A DNA stretch of 64,000 bases, from positions 1-64,000 of the IMG/VR virus record IMGVR_UViG_3300023110_001773; one strand, written 5' to 3'. Of the stretch, positions 16,714-25,544 are shown one piece after another (the stretch's first letter is position 1; each line of letters starts with the position of its first letter). The notes under the pieces were generated by a model, which had not been told where the DNA came from, ran no database searches, and saw nothing but the letters and a program-made list of their open reading frames with translations. Both the position numbers and the translations under genes were made by a program. This stretch comes from a virus.

Positions 16714-16920
16714 TTAGAAGTATCTGTCCCACTCTGGGGACATAGAAAATTTAATTAATTCTTCGTAACCACCAACATGATAGTCATCGATATATATTTG
16801 CGGCACACGGCCCTCGGGTTGATGCTCTTCGACAAAATCCACTTCCATCCCCATTAAAAATCCTTTAGCATCAGAACAAAATTTACAGTCGTCTCTTGAT
16901 AAAATTCTTACTTTACTCAT
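16714..16920 (-). CDS. Glutaredoxin
   Basis: 68 aa. DDCKFCSDAKGFL is the CxxC active site; RVPQIYIDDYHVGGYEEL is the cis-Pro and GG glutathione-binding region. It is likely the electron donor for the adjacent ribonucleotide reductase. Confidence 0.9.
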   Translation of the reverse strand: MSKVRILSRDDCKFCSDAKGFLMGMEVDFVEEHQPEGRVPQIYIDDYHVGGYEELIKFSMSPEWDRYF

Positions 16921-17554
16921 TGCCGGTATCTACCTCTCCTATTTCTTTAAAACCCCATTCCCTCTCTTTACACCACCAACAACTATTACATCTACCTCTG
17001 TCACGTTCCGTACAACTATGTGTTATGGGCATTATAATATCAGCAATTCCTAAATCAAATCCCAACTTAATAGTTCTATCCTTTGTCCACGTTGCAAAAG
17101 GATGTGCTACATATTTTTTCTCTTCTTCTGTTGGTTCAAATCTATCGTTTGGTAATGGGTATCCGTCTGGCAACATATCTCTTTGATTCGGAGGATATGC
17201 GTTTTTAGCGTTTAAAATAAAATCGGCGTGGCCGCCCTCTATTATTTCATAAGCTCCACTTGTCACATAATCAGAAGGGTTTTCACTATCGATACTACCA
17301 ACTATGGTAGTTTCCATAACAGGAGTATTTAGGAATTTACAAGTTGCATCAAGTACCTTGTTGGCATAATAAACTGCGCCATCTAACTTTGGTACGGTAA
17401 AAGGAATGCACTCCTGTCCCCGTGTATTACATGTAGCTTTTGCGATAGTCCATAGACAAGCACTATCCCACCCCCCAGAAATAAGTACAGCAATTCTTTT
17501 GTCTCTTGGGATAAGATTACTTATACCAAACACGCCTTTCAGTGATGACATCAT
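16913..17554 (-). CDS. PP-loop ATPase, QueC-like (7-cyano-7-deazaguanine synthase-like)
   Basis: 213 aa. VLISGGWDSACLW is the PP-loop SGGxDS motif. Near the C-terminus THSCTERDRGRCNSCWWC gives four Cys in a QueC-like zinc pattern, followed by KEREWGF. QueC makes preQ0, used for tRNA or DNA 7-deazaguanine; no other queuosine gene is in this window. It sits between nrdA and the glutaredoxin gene; the ATG overlaps the nrdA stop as TGATG. Another PP-loop function cannot be excluded. Confidence 0.72.
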   Translation of the reverse strand: MMSSLKGVFGISNLIPRDKRIAVLISGGWDSACLWTIAKATCNTRGQECIPFTVPKLDGAVYYANKVLDATCKFLNTPVMETTIVGSIDSENPSDYVTSGAYEIIEGGHADFILNAKNAYPPNQRDMLPDGYPLPNDRFEPTEEEKKYVAHPFATWTKDRTIKLGFDLGIADIIMPITHSCTERDRGRCNSCWWCKEREWGFKEIGEVDTGNE

Positions 17555-19353
17555 CAACCCTCACATGCTAAACATGAGTTTTCATCAATCAGAGATTGCA
17601 TATCAATCTCCTTGATTACTTCTCGTTCAATCCTCTTTGATACTCTGTCTGCCTTACCTAGTTTTTCTGATCGGCAGTAGTAAAGTGTTTTCAAACCGTG
17701 TTTCCATGCCAAGAAATGTACAGCATGTAGATACTTGATGTTTACATCTGGACGGAAAAATAAATTAAGTGACTGTGCTTGGTCAATAAATGACTGTCTA
17801 TCTGCCGCATGTTCGATTACCCATCTCTGGTCAATCTCCATCGATGTTTTGTAAACATCTTTCTCCCAATCACTTAGAAAGTTTAGATGTTGTACAGACC
17901 CATCGTTTGCAATTATTGACGACCAAGTTTCGTCATAATCGATTTTTGGATTTTCTTCAATTTTATTTTTAATGAGATTGTCCAAATGCTTATTTTTGTT
18001 GAGATACGCACCGCTAAGTGTGTCCTGACGGTAGGCGTTAGCCCTATAAGGTTCAATAGACGGTGAAGTGTTACCCATGATAATACTACTACTAGCATTG
18101 GGAGCGATAGCCATAACGTGGCTAAATCTTCGTCCTGTGCCTGTTGCATCAGGCGCTTCACCTCGGTCTTTACCGAGTTCCAAATTTGCGTCATCTAACT
18201 TACTCCTAATCAGTCTGAATATTCTTAGGTTTGTCCCCTTTGCAGTGGGACTTTCCCAAGGGATATTCTTTTTCTGCAAATATGCATGGAATCCCAACGC
18301 CCCAACACCAATACTTCTTTCACGCATTGCAGAAAATTTTGCTCTACCAACTTCTTTGGGTGCATTATCAATAAAGTATTGTAACACATTGTCCAACATC
18401 TCTGCAATATCTTTTAGAAAATTGTTATCCTTAGACCATGCATCATAGTACTCCAGATTGACTGAAGATAGACAACAAACCGCAGTTCTTTCTTTATTGG
18501 TGGGAAGAATAATTTCTGAACAGAGATTAGACTGGTGAATCTTTAGACCCAATGCCTTTTGAAACTCTGGCAAATTCCTATTACTGGTATCAACAAAGTG
18601 TAGATATGGTTCACCTGTCTCCATGCGTAGTTCAAGAATCTTTTGCCACAGTGCCTTCGCTGAAACCGTGTCACGCACTTCACCCGAGTGCGGGTCAATC
18701 AAGTTCCACCCGTCATCCGCCTCTGGGTCTGTCATGCAACGTTCAATCAGTTCCATAAATCGGTCACTGATATTAATACCGTGATGCAGATTTAGGCACC
18801 GCCAGTTCTGATCACCAGTGGGTTTACGCATCTCCAAAAATACAACTACATCGGGATGAGAGATGTCGAGATATGTAGCATAAGAACCACGGCGGGTACG
18901 ACCTTGCCTGTAAGCCAAACAAGAGGCGTCATAGGTTTTAAGATGAGGCATGACACCAACAGACTTGTCATCACTAGCACGGATACCGAATCCAATACCA
19001 ACCCCACCACCGAGCATAGACAACCAATTAGTCTCACTTAAATTCTCCACCAGTCCTTCTGCTGTATCATTAATATAATTGAGAAAACAAGAGATAGGCA
19101 TACCCTTCTTCGATCTACCGAAAGACAGAATGGGGGTAGAGTATGACAGCCAGTGTTTACTAGAATACTCATACAGTCTTTGTGCATGTTCTAGATTAGA
19201 ACCAAACGTCTTACTGACAAAAGCAAATCTCTCTTGGGGAGATACTTCGTCATCTCGCATGTAACTTTCTTTGAGTCTTTGTATTCCAAGTTTGTCAAAA
19301 AGTTCATCCCGAGATAAATCTATCTGAATACCCATGCAGTCTTGTTTTGCCAT
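17554..19353 (-). CDS. nrdA: Class I ribonucleotide reductase, large subunit
   Basis: 599 aa, shorter than the usual ~750 and without an N-terminal ATP-cone, so dATP feedback inhibition is probably absent. NLCSEI carries the catalytic Cys and Glu, APNASSSIIMGNTSPSIEP is the conserved binding loop, and the C-terminal SCLACEG is the redox-active Cys pair reduced by glutaredoxin. AAGGGAAA precedes the ATG. Confidence 0.95.
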   Translation of the reverse strand: MAKQDCMGIQIDLSRDELFDKLGIQRLKESYMRDDEVSPQERFAFVSKTFGSNLEHAQRLYEYSSKHWLSYSTPILSFGRSKKGMPISCFLNYINDTAEGLVENLSETNWLSMLGGGVGIGFGIRASDDKSVGVMPHLKTYDASCLAYRQGRTRRGSYATYLDISHPDVVVFLEMRKPTGDQNWRCLNLHHGINISDRFMELIERCMTDPEADDGWNLIDPHSGEVRDTVSAKALWQKILELRMETGEPYLHFVDTSNRNLPEFQKALGLKIHQSNLCSEIILPTNKERTAVCCLSSVNLEYYDAWSKDNNFLKDIAEMLDNVLQYFIDNAPKEVGRAKFSAMRERSIGVGALGFHAYLQKKNIPWESPTAKGTNLRIFRLIRSKLDDANLELGKDRGEAPDATGTGRRFSHVMAIAPNASSSIIMGNTSPSIEPYRANAYRQDTLSGAYLNKNKHLDNLIKNKIEENPKIDYDETWSSIIANDGSVQHLNFLSDWEKDVYKTSMEIDQRWVIEHAADRQSFIDQAQSLNLFFRPDVNIKYLHAVHFLAWKHGLKTLYYCRSEKLGKADRVSKRIEREVIKEIDMQSLIDENSCLACEG

Positions 19354-20172
19354 TTAAATTTCCCTTAACCATCTCGTTGTTAGGTCTTGCTGAAAGTGCA
19401 AGCCTGGATGCATCAAATCTCTTGATGCCGCAAATTTTTCATTCTCGTTGTTTTTCCAAGCATTCATACCAATATGATGCCTTTCAACAGCAGATATGGT
19501 TCTCAATTCTATGTTGTGTTGGTGACACAGTTCACTGATTGCCATTAGGTTCTTCTGTCTTGATATATATCTCTCTACTTTATCGGCAGCTAAATCTTGT
19601 TTCCAAGATTCTGGTGACCAAAATCCAATGGGTTCAGCATTTTCATTGGTGAACACTTCCCTTCCTAATTGGCTGTTCTCCAAAAGTAAAACCATTTTGG
19701 GTTTTATAATCGGGAGCCAAGAATATAGAGCTCTAAAAGTGACATCCATTGGTGCAGTTGGCAGTCCCAAATTCCACACTTTTGTTTTAGTTTCCCACTC
19801 CAACATGGAAGGCCATATTTGAGTTTCGTGTAAACCAGTGCCAAACGTAAAACACTCTCCAGTTGCTACAATACTGTTTGGAGATTCATAAAACTCTTCA
19901 TCACGAAATCCGTAACTATTCAGATCATAATTAATGGTTGTTCCCAACCACCCATATTTTTCTAGTTCGTTTTTTCGTTTTTCAAAGTTTTTATTGTACT
20001 CTTCCTCACTGTCAGTAGAAACCCAGTTCAATGTAATCGGACTTTTTCGATTATATGATTGGGGGTTGTGATATTTTATTTTATCTTCTACTCGACTAAT
20101 GGTATCCTGATTATCCTCAGTAGATTTAAAAATTCTTTCAAAAGCTTTGTACCGAAAAAATTTTCTACTCAT
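19354..20172 (-). CDS. SGNH/GDSL-fold protein 3, altered nucleophile
   Basis: 272 aa. The NYDLNSYGFRDEEF segment precedes block I, as in many acyltransferase-type SGNH proteins. Block I reads ATGECFTFGTGL: Glu replaces Asp and Cys replaces the nucleophilic Ser. SRDLMHPGLHF near the end is a good catalytic Asp/His block. It may be a Cys-nucleophile variant or catalytically changed. It overlaps thyX by 8 bp. Confidence 0.72.
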   Translation of the reverse strand: MSRKFFRYKAFERIFKSTEDNQDTISRVEDKIKYHNPQSYNRKSPITLNWVSTDSEEEYNKNFEKRKNELEKYGWLGTTINYDLNSYGFRDEEFYESPNSIVATGECFTFGTGLHETQIWPSMLEWETKTKVWNLGLPTAPMDVTFRALYSWLPIIKPKMVLLLENSQLGREVFTNENAEPIGFWSPESWKQDLAADKVERYISRQKNLMAISELCHQHNIELRTISAVERHHIGMNAWKNNENEKFAASRDLMHPGLHFQQDLTTRWLREI

Positions 20173-20851
20173 TTAGTGCCTCAACCACTTCTGGAAAATG
20201 AAGACCAATAATATCCCAACACTTATCAGCAACATCCATGTGTTCTTTCTGTGTTCCGTTTGCACGGCGGAGTTCACAGTAATGAATCCAAGATCGCAGT
20301 GAACCCGCCATATAGAGTGTTGTTTCAGTAAGACCCTCGGGCAAAACTGCCCTAGCCTGTTCCTTTGCAATACCCTGATTCAGAGCCCACTGATAAACTT
20401 CTTTGATCTTGTTCACCAATTCATGTTGTTTCATATTCCAAGCTTCTGCCATTCGTTGTTCTGGGGTTGATTCCCCGTGTTTGGTCAGAGTCTTTTCAAT
20501 CGGAATACTATTCTGCCTGTTCTTGGGGTCTTGCAATCTTGCTGGACGAGTTATAAAACTCTCGCTCACGGCATACCTTTGACTAAATTCTTGAAAACTA
20601 AAACTTCTATGTCTCAAGATTTGTCGTGCAATATCACGGGTAGTTTTGATTTCCATAGTAATGTGTACCATTTCAAATGGAGACCAGTGATTGTTTTTTG
20701 CAAGGTATCTCAACAATCTAGGAGCAGTTTCCTGATTGTTTTGATTTTCTGGATTACTTACTCGTGCAACATAGGAAACCAATTGTCCTGCTGTTTCACA
20801 TCCAGTAATTGCAGAAGGTTTAGAGAGACTGACTAGACTCACATGCGACAT
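20165..20851 (-). CDS. thyX: Flavin-dependent thymidylate synthase ThyX
   Basis: 228 aa. The ThyX signature RHRSFSFQEFSQRY is present, preceded by HWSPFEMVHITMEI. It makes dTMP from dUMP using FAD, NADPH and methylene-tetrahydrofolate. Together with dCMP deaminase and RNR it completes a dTTP supply route. AAGGATAG precedes the ATG. Confidence 0.96.
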   Translation of the reverse strand: MSHVSLVSLSKPSAITGCETAGQLVSYVARVSNPENQNNQETAPRLLRYLAKNNHWSPFEMVHITMEIKTTRDIARQILRHRSFSFQEFSQRYAVSESFITRPARLQDPKNRQNSIPIEKTLTKHGESTPEQRMAEAWNMKQHELVNKIKEVYQWALNQGIAKEQARAVLPEGLTETTLYMAGSLRSWIHYCELRRANGTQKEHMDVADKCWDIIGLHFPEVVEALNE

Positions 20852-20868
20852 AATATACTATCCTTGAC

Positions 20869-21201
20869 TTAGTTTTTAGACTTGGGTGCAGCCTTCTTTT
20901 TGGGTGCGGTCTTTTTCTTGGCGCCTGGTTTGCGACCACGGCGAGGTTTACCTTTAGCAGCGTCAACCACATCACCCGCCTGATCTACAACAGCAGCTGC
21001 GGCATCTTTAACGTCTGCGAGTTCTTCCTTGACTCGATCAACACGATTTGCAACTTCTGCTTTTACTTCAGCAACAGTTTCCTTGGCTTCTGCAACGACA
21101 TCATCAACCTTGTTTTTGACATCCGTTCCATCAACCTTCCCATCTTGGTTGTAGTCGAAACCCATCCACCAAGCTTTTACTTTATTCCAAAACTCTTTCA
21201 T
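20869..21201 (-). CDS. EF-hand-like protein with histone-H1-like basic tail (110 aa)
   Basis: FDYNQDGKVDGTDVKN matches a Ca2+-binding loop (DxNxDGxVxxxD). It is followed by an Ala/Val/Glu-rich helical segment and a Lys/Pro/Ala-rich tail (KKKTAPKKKAAPKSK) like histone H1. AGGAGATAAC before the ATG at 21201 fixes the start. Role unknown; nucleic-acid or virion DNA binding is possible. Confidence 0.75.
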   Translation of the reverse strand: MKEFWNKVKAWWMGFDYNQDGKVDGTDVKNKVDDVVAEAKETVAEVKAEVANRVDRVKEELADVKDAAAAVVDQAGDVVDAAKGKPRRGRKPGAKKKTAPKKKAAPKSKN

Positions 21202-21209
21202 GTTATCTC

Positions 21210-22247
21210 CTAACACTTTTTCCATTGATTGAATTTAAATTTGGCAGACAGTCCACGGTGAGTATTGTTGTTCACTATTTCCTGTACGTCCAAACCATCT
21301 CTTGCCATATCATTTATATCTTTTTGAGATATACTTTCTGGCCAAATTACAATATTGTAATTTTGATCTACATATTTTTCGATCAATTTACAAACTTCCT
21401 TGTTTTTCGGTTGGTTATCAAACACAATCCGAATCTTTTCGGGATCAAATCCAAAATCCCCAATCTTGCCAAATGAAGTACCAGCACAAGCAATACAGTT
21501 ATCTAAAAATAGAGAATCCAACGGGCCTTCAACAACCGTGATCATTTTATCCTCACAAACTTGTTCTAAACCGAATACAGTTGGAGCTTCTTCTCTTACT
21601 TTGACTAGGATATATCTTAACGTTTCGCCACGCATGGCACGCAAAGACACAGCAGTGAGTCTGCCGTGTCTGTCAAAGAACGGTATTGCTAATCTTGGTT
21701 CCTCCGTGACGATACTCGCCGCATATTTGTCATTAAGTTGTACGATATTTTTTATGTTGTCAATGAAGTAAAGTCTGTCCCATGCAGTTTTTGGAATTGA
21801 CCTACTTTCAACATACTCGACAACCTCATGATCATATGGAAGAGTACTCACCCTGTCCATTATATTATCTATAAGATTTACAACCTTTGGCTCTGGTGGT
21901 TCGGCAGCAGTATCAAAGAGTTTGTGTCCGTTTGGTGTCCAGTTTGATCCAGATGGTTGCCACTGTTTTTTCTCGCCTTCCGTATATTTTTCAAGACAGT
22001 ATTCTTTGTAGGACACTGGATCAAGTTGTTTCAACACGTTACCAAAGGATGCGCCATATCCACACTTGTGGCACTTATAGATCATGTTGTTTTCTTTACG
22101 AAAGAAGTATCCACGCATCTTATTTAGTTTGCGCTTGGAATCCCCACAAAAAGGACACCTCACATTAAAGAGATAATCATTCTTGCGCTTGAATTTCTCA
22201 AAACGATGAGAGATATAGTTTAAGTATTTGACATCAACGTATAACAT
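21210..22247 (-). CDS. 61: DNA primase, T4 gp61 type
   Basis: 345 aa. N-terminal zinc finger CPFCGDSK...CHKCGYG, then a TOPRIM region with ITVVEGPLDSLFLDN and IVFDNQP. It makes RNA primers with the gp41 helicase. The ATG lies 6 nt from a TAGTAT -10 box and has no Shine-Dalgarno sequence, suggesting a leaderless mRNA. Confidence 0.9.
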   Translation of the reverse strand: MLYVDVKYLNYISHRFEKFKRKNDYLFNVRCPFCGDSKRKLNKMRGYFFRKENNMIYKCHKCGYGASFGNVLKQLDPVSYKEYCLEKYTEGEKKQWQPSGSNWTPNGHKLFDTAAEPPEPKVVNLIDNIMDRVSTLPYDHEVVEYVESRSIPKTAWDRLYFIDNIKNIVQLNDKYAASIVTEEPRLAIPFFDRHGRLTAVSLRAMRGETLRYILVKVREEAPTVFGLEQVCEDKMITVVEGPLDSLFLDNCIACAGTSFGKIGDFGFDPEKIRIVFDNQPKNKEVCKLIEKYVDQNYNIVIWPESISQKDINDMARDGLDVQEIVNNNTHRGLSAKFKFNQWKKC

Positions 22248-22253
22248 AGGAGT

Positions 22254-22282
22254 ATACTACTACAGATAGAGTCAAATGTCAA
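22254..22282 (-). promoter_or_regulatory. Sigma70-type promoter abutting the primase ATG
   Basis: TTGACA (22277-22282), 17-bp spacer, TAGTAT (22254-22259). Only 6 nt separate the -10 from the ATG at 22247, so the predicted transcription start is at the start codon. Confidence 0.75.
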
Positions 22283-23211
22283 TAGGATAAGAAACGTTTT
22301 CCTAATTTTTTAGATATTTCTAAATGCTCTAGATATGCTGGAAATTCTGGCACTTCAGAAGGAAGTTCGATGGTGTCTAATAATTTAAAACAAAGTCTTT
22401 GATTTTGTTTTCTAATAGTAAGGGTTTCTTTGTGTATTTTCTCCATACCAACTTCTTCCCTGAGTCTTTTTAGTTCCATCACCAAAGCACGAGCTCTTAG
22501 ATATGGATTTGGTTCGTTGTCATAGGAATAATCAACGATATTGAGTGGAAAACGAAATCCCCATTCCATAAGGGGTTTCATCATAAAGCAATTTCCAAAG
22601 ATCATTGGGAGGCGCATTCCAAGAAAAGGTTTCCAAGTCTTCTCCGTGTAGAATGTGTGGTCTTCGTGCGTCTCTACCACCAAGTCAATTAGACAAAGAT
22701 CATACCAAGGCGGAAACCTGTGAGTTTTTTGTTGATTTGAACCAGACCAAACAACTCTTCCTACGTCTTGCCGAATAGGTTCAACGACATCTCTGTAAAT
22801 ACCCTTTCCAGCAAAGGTCAAGTATTGACTTACACATTTGTTCCACAACAAAAGATCGAAAATCATTTCTCGGTGGGGTCTTAGTTGACCCAACATGCAT
22901 GTGTAGAATTGAGCGGGGGGTCTTGTGGTTTGCCAGTATCTTTTGGGGTCGGTTGCGTCATTGTCCCACACCATGCGAATAGTATCGACTAGCCAAAACC
23001 AAGGATAAATTATTTTTTGGTGATTTGGTTTTAAATTTTGCGGTGGATCAAGACATCCAGTAACTTCTATATAGGATTTTGCTTGTAATTTAGAATAGTC
23101 GTAGTCTGGTCTTATTTCTGCTTCATTTGCGTTATAATAAAGAATATCTTCTTCTGCGTAATTTCCGTCCAGAAGCTTTTGTATTTTTTCGTTACTATCA
23201 AGTAGAATCAT
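22279..23211 (-). CDS. TEKTWKP-family protein, putative glycosyltransferase
   Basis: 310 aa, paralogue of the gene at 1111-2103: HTFYTEKTWKPFLGMRLPMIF followed by GFRFPLNIVDYSYD. The N-terminal half is unlike the paralogue's. A GT10-like donor-binding function is inferred from the TEK block only. It has its own promoter with the -10 directly before the ATG and no Shine-Dalgarno sequence. Confidence 0.72.
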   Translation of the reverse strand: MILLDSNEKIQKLLDGNYAEEDILYYNANEAEIRPDYDYSKLQAKSYIEVTGCLDPPQNLKPNHQKIIYPWFWLVDTIRMVWDNDATDPKRYWQTTRPPAQFYTCMLGQLRPHREMIFDLLLWNKCVSQYLTFAGKGIYRDVVEPIRQDVGRVVWSGSNQQKTHRFPPWYDLCLIDLVVETHEDHTFYTEKTWKPFLGMRLPMIFGNCFMMKPLMEWGFRFPLNIVDYSYDNEPNPYLRARALVMELKRLREEVGMEKIHKETLTIRKQNQRLCFKLLDTIELPSEVPEFPAYLEHLEISKKLGKRFLSY

Positions 23212-23217
23212 TACAAA

Positions 23218-23247
23218 ATAATATCACTAGGGGAGGGGATTTGTCAA
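23218..23247 (-). promoter_or_regulatory. Sigma70-type promoter abutting an ATG
   Basis: TTGACA (23242-23247), 18-bp spacer, TATTAT (23218-23223), ending 6 nt before the ATG at 23211. Predicted leaderless transcript. Confidence 0.75.
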
Positions 23248-23705
23248 GATAAAAATCCAGATAAAAATTGGGAATTCCCAATTATAAATCCAAGAGTGGC
23301 AGCTGCGCCCATAATTAACCATTGGCGTCTCTCAATGTGCCTAATGCGATCCTCTTCTTTCGCCTGATGTCTGTTCATATCAGAACGCAAATCATTGATT
23401 GCGGTCATAATACTTTTCGTCTCATCCTTCATTTCATCCGCTAGTTCTCTCTGAACAGTAGAAATGCGAGAATGCAGTTGTTCATATCTTTGATCAAACA
23501 TGGAAAACTGTTGCTCCAATTCTACTTCTGTGGCGTTTAGTCTTGTTTCATGGGAGGACAAAACTTCACGGATGGACACGTTTAGTTCGGTGATTTTCTC
23601 AATAGATAAATCTAGTCTACTAAAGAATCCGTCCAGTTTGTGCATTTCGGATTCCAGTACAGCTATTCTTGAATCATTTGTTTTTGCTGGTTGTCTAGTT
23701 GACAT
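23244..23705 (-). CDS. Coiled-coil protein with C-terminal membrane anchor (153 aa)
   Basis: Long heptad-rich region over residues about 12-125 (RIAVLESEMHKLDGFFSRLD, later RHIERRQ), then a hydrophobic segment WLIMGAAATLGFIIG near the C-terminus. It is probably anchored in the inner membrane with its coil on one side. Function unknown. Confidence 0.7.
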   Translation of the reverse strand: MSTRQPAKTNDSRIAVLESEMHKLDGFFSRLDLSIEKITELNVSIREVLSSHETRLNATEVELEQQFSMFDQRYEQLHSRISTVQRELADEMKDETKSIMTAINDLRSDMNRHQAKEEDRIRHIERRQWLIMGAAATLGFIIGNSQFLSGFLS

Positions 23706-24240
23706 TGAGATGCCTCTTCTTCTTTTTTCTACGTTGAAGAGGCATTAGAGATGGATTGCGGCCTGGTTCGCCCTGAGCGTCTGTTCCTAATCCGGCGATG
23801 TTTCCACCTACCATAGGCCCAGCAGCGTTGGCTATTTCCTCTCCCATTGCAAAATATCTAAATGGGAGTTTTCCCGATTCTAATATTTTTGCCTCGCTGA
23901 TAATGTTTTCATCTTGAGAATACATATCAATTAAAATATCAAAGTCTTCTTCTGACATTTCATCTACATCACTCTGTTCTCTCAAAATAGCGATGGCAGC
24001 AGCAAATGTCAACAGTCTCTTTGCATTTCTATCTGGAGATTTCATCAATGATCTTTTAATTTTGAAGGCTAATCTATCGAGCATTGTATAAGAATCTAGT
24101 TCGGATGAAGTACTAGGTTCTTTGATCTTGTTACCGTCTTTATCAACAATACCTTGAATATATGCTGGGTGCTGAGTAATAGGTTGAGAAAACATTCTCA
24201 ATATTCTGTAAGCAATTAGCGTGTCTACTACTCTTGACAT
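23695..24240 (-). CDS. Conserved T4-like phage protein of unknown function (181 aa)
   Basis: It begins MSRVVDTLIAYRILRMFSQP and ends in a Gly-rich stretch and a basic tail (QRRKKKKRHLNVN). The VDT.IAYRILR start and FKIKRS region are shared, as I recall, with hypothetical proteins of T4-like cyanophages near structural genes. No catalytic motif. Confidence 0.7.
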   Translation of the reverse strand: MSRVVDTLIAYRILRMFSQPITQHPAYIQGIVDKDGNKIKEPSTSSELDSYTMLDRLAFKIKRSLMKSPDRNAKRLLTFAAAIAILREQSDVDEMSEEDFDILIDMYSQDENIISEAKILESGKLPFRYFAMGEEIANAAGPMVGGNIAGLGTDAQGEPGRNPSLMPLQRRKKKKRHLNVN

Positions 24241-24617
24241 TAAATATTCCTAAGTATGTTTATAACATGAAAGTCGAGTGGTATCTCATCACCCCTTACT
24301 CCACCACTAACTATTGATTCTATAGGCATTCTATTAATGAATACTAAAAAAGTTTTTAAAATTGGCCAATGTTTTTTATCAATCTTAAAAAACAATAGTG
24401 GTGTCGCAGCACCGTCAAGGACATTATACAACACAATTAAGTGATTCAAAATTAATCTATCGTTCAGTACTCCAGTTCTTTCATACCTTCTGAACAATCT
24501 CTTCAAATATTTAAATCTTTTTATGTCTTCTTCAAAATCTTCCATGCCAGAACATTCTGGACTATTGTAGTGTTTTAAAGCATAAACAAGATAATTATCT
24601 TCACTCAATTCTACCAT
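24240..24617 (-). CDS. Conserved marine phage protein of unknown function (125 aa)
   Basis: The core RFKYLKRLFRRYERTGVLNDR then LILNHLIVLYNVLDG and LLFFKIDKKHWPILKTFLVF is a pattern common in marine T4-like phages without known function. It overlaps the next gene by one base (TAATG-type). Confidence 0.75.
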   Translation of the reverse strand: MVELSEDNYLVYALKHYNSPECSGMEDFEEDIKRFKYLKRLFRRYERTGVLNDRLILNHLIVLYNVLDGAATPLLFFKIDKKHWPILKTFLVFINRMPIESIVSGGVRGDEIPLDFHVINILRNI

Positions 24618-24632
24618 ATTATTATTCTTATC

Positions 24633-25076
24633 TTATGTTACTACAGCCGTTCCCCCAATCATCCACCATTTTGACCCTGCAAAAATTAGAGTAGCAGTAT
24701 CACCAACATTAGAGAAGGTGATGGTGTCATGACCAAGATCACTGTCATCCAATATCATATTAATCTGACTAGAATTGGATGTCATTATAATTATTTTCAT
24801 TTGTCCTTCTACACCAGCGGACATTGTGAGTGTTCCGCTTGCGCCTGGACTATTGATAAGATGTACGTTGACAAGGTTAGACAACGCACCTGCACCAGTA
24901 ATTGTTTCATGATCGCCAATAGAAACTTTATCGGCAAAAACAGTAGGTGTCGGAACCTGACCAAAAACATTGGCAACAGTTACCTTTTTGCTATCCGAAC
25001 TCTGAACCACATAAAGTGTGTCATCAGCGGCTACAGAAGTAGCCGCATTTAGTTCTGAAAGTTTTGCATCAGCCAT
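24633..25076 (-). CDS. Virion-like beta-rich protein (147 aa)
   Basis: It begins MADAKLSELNAATSVAADDTLYVVQSS, a typical start of tail-fibre-type or decoration proteins (L.ELN.A..V..DD.LYVV). The rest is Ser/Thr/Gly-rich and beta-like. An AATAAATA late-type element lies at 25098-25105. Confidence 0.75.
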   Translation of the reverse strand: MADAKLSELNAATSVAADDTLYVVQSSDSKKVTVANVFGQVPTPTVFADKVSIGDHETITGAGALSNLVNVHLINSPGASGTLTMSAGVEGQMKIIIMTSNSSQINMILDDSDLGHDTITFSNVGDTATLIFAGSKWWMIGGTAVVT

Positions 25077-25097
25077 GAAATACTCCTAATCTAAAAG

Positions 25098-25105
25098 TAT
25101 TTATT
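25098..25105 (-). promoter_or_regulatory. Possible late promoter (AATAAATA)
   Basis: AATAAATA on the minus strand, 22 nt upstream of the ATG at 25076; one base differs from T4 late TATAAATA. Confidence 0.45.
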
Positions 25106-25505
25106 AGGAGTCTGGGAACTCGTCATCGTCATCATCGGCAGTTGCAACAGCAGTACCAGTTCCTACGCCAGCACCAGTAGCGGTGAAGACTGTGCCTGGG
25201 TTAGAGTCTGTGGCGCCAACCAATGTGAAGTCGGTGTCACCTGTAGTAAGAATTTTGTACTCTGTACCATTAACAAGTGCTGTAGCAACAACACCAACTG
25301 CGGCTTCGTATTCAGCATCAGTAGCGGCATCTGCCATTGCAACAAGAGTTTCATAGACAACTCTAGAACCCTGTACTTTACGGCGAACCCAACCAGGCTG
25401 TGCGATGCCTGGGGTTGCGGCAACTTCTGCTTCGTCAACCATGAAGATTTCTGAAGCAGGAATACCCGTAACTACGGGTTTTGTGGACTTAGACCAAGCG
25501 GACAT
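25104..25505 (-). CDS. Virion structural-type protein (133 aa)
   Basis: MSAWSKSTKPVVTGIPASEI then FMVDEAEVAATPGIAQPGWV resembles small structural proteins of T4-like cyanophages. The C-terminal half has TGDTDFTLVGATDSNPGTVF, a motif seen in fibre-associated proteins, and an acidic end (DDDDDEF). A late promoter precedes it. Confidence 0.75.
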   Translation of the reverse strand: MSAWSKSTKPVVTGIPASEIFMVDEAEVAATPGIAQPGWVRRKVQGSRVVYETLVAMADAATDAEYEAAVGVVATALVNGTEYKILTTGDTDFTLVGATDSNPGTVFTATGAGVGTGTAVATADDDDDEFPDS

Positions 25506-25536
25506 TGTTATTCTCCTTTAGAGGTTTTTGTTTTGA

Positions 25537-25544
25537 TATTTATA
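25537..25544 (-). promoter_or_regulatory. T4-type late promoter TATAAATA
   Basis: Exact TATAAATA, 31 nt upstream of the ATG at 25505. Confidence 0.8.

Noticed and set aside
16913-17554. PAPS reductase or tRNA-thiolation enzyme
   Set aside because: The PP-loop is shared, but the four-Cys C-terminal pattern fits QueC better.
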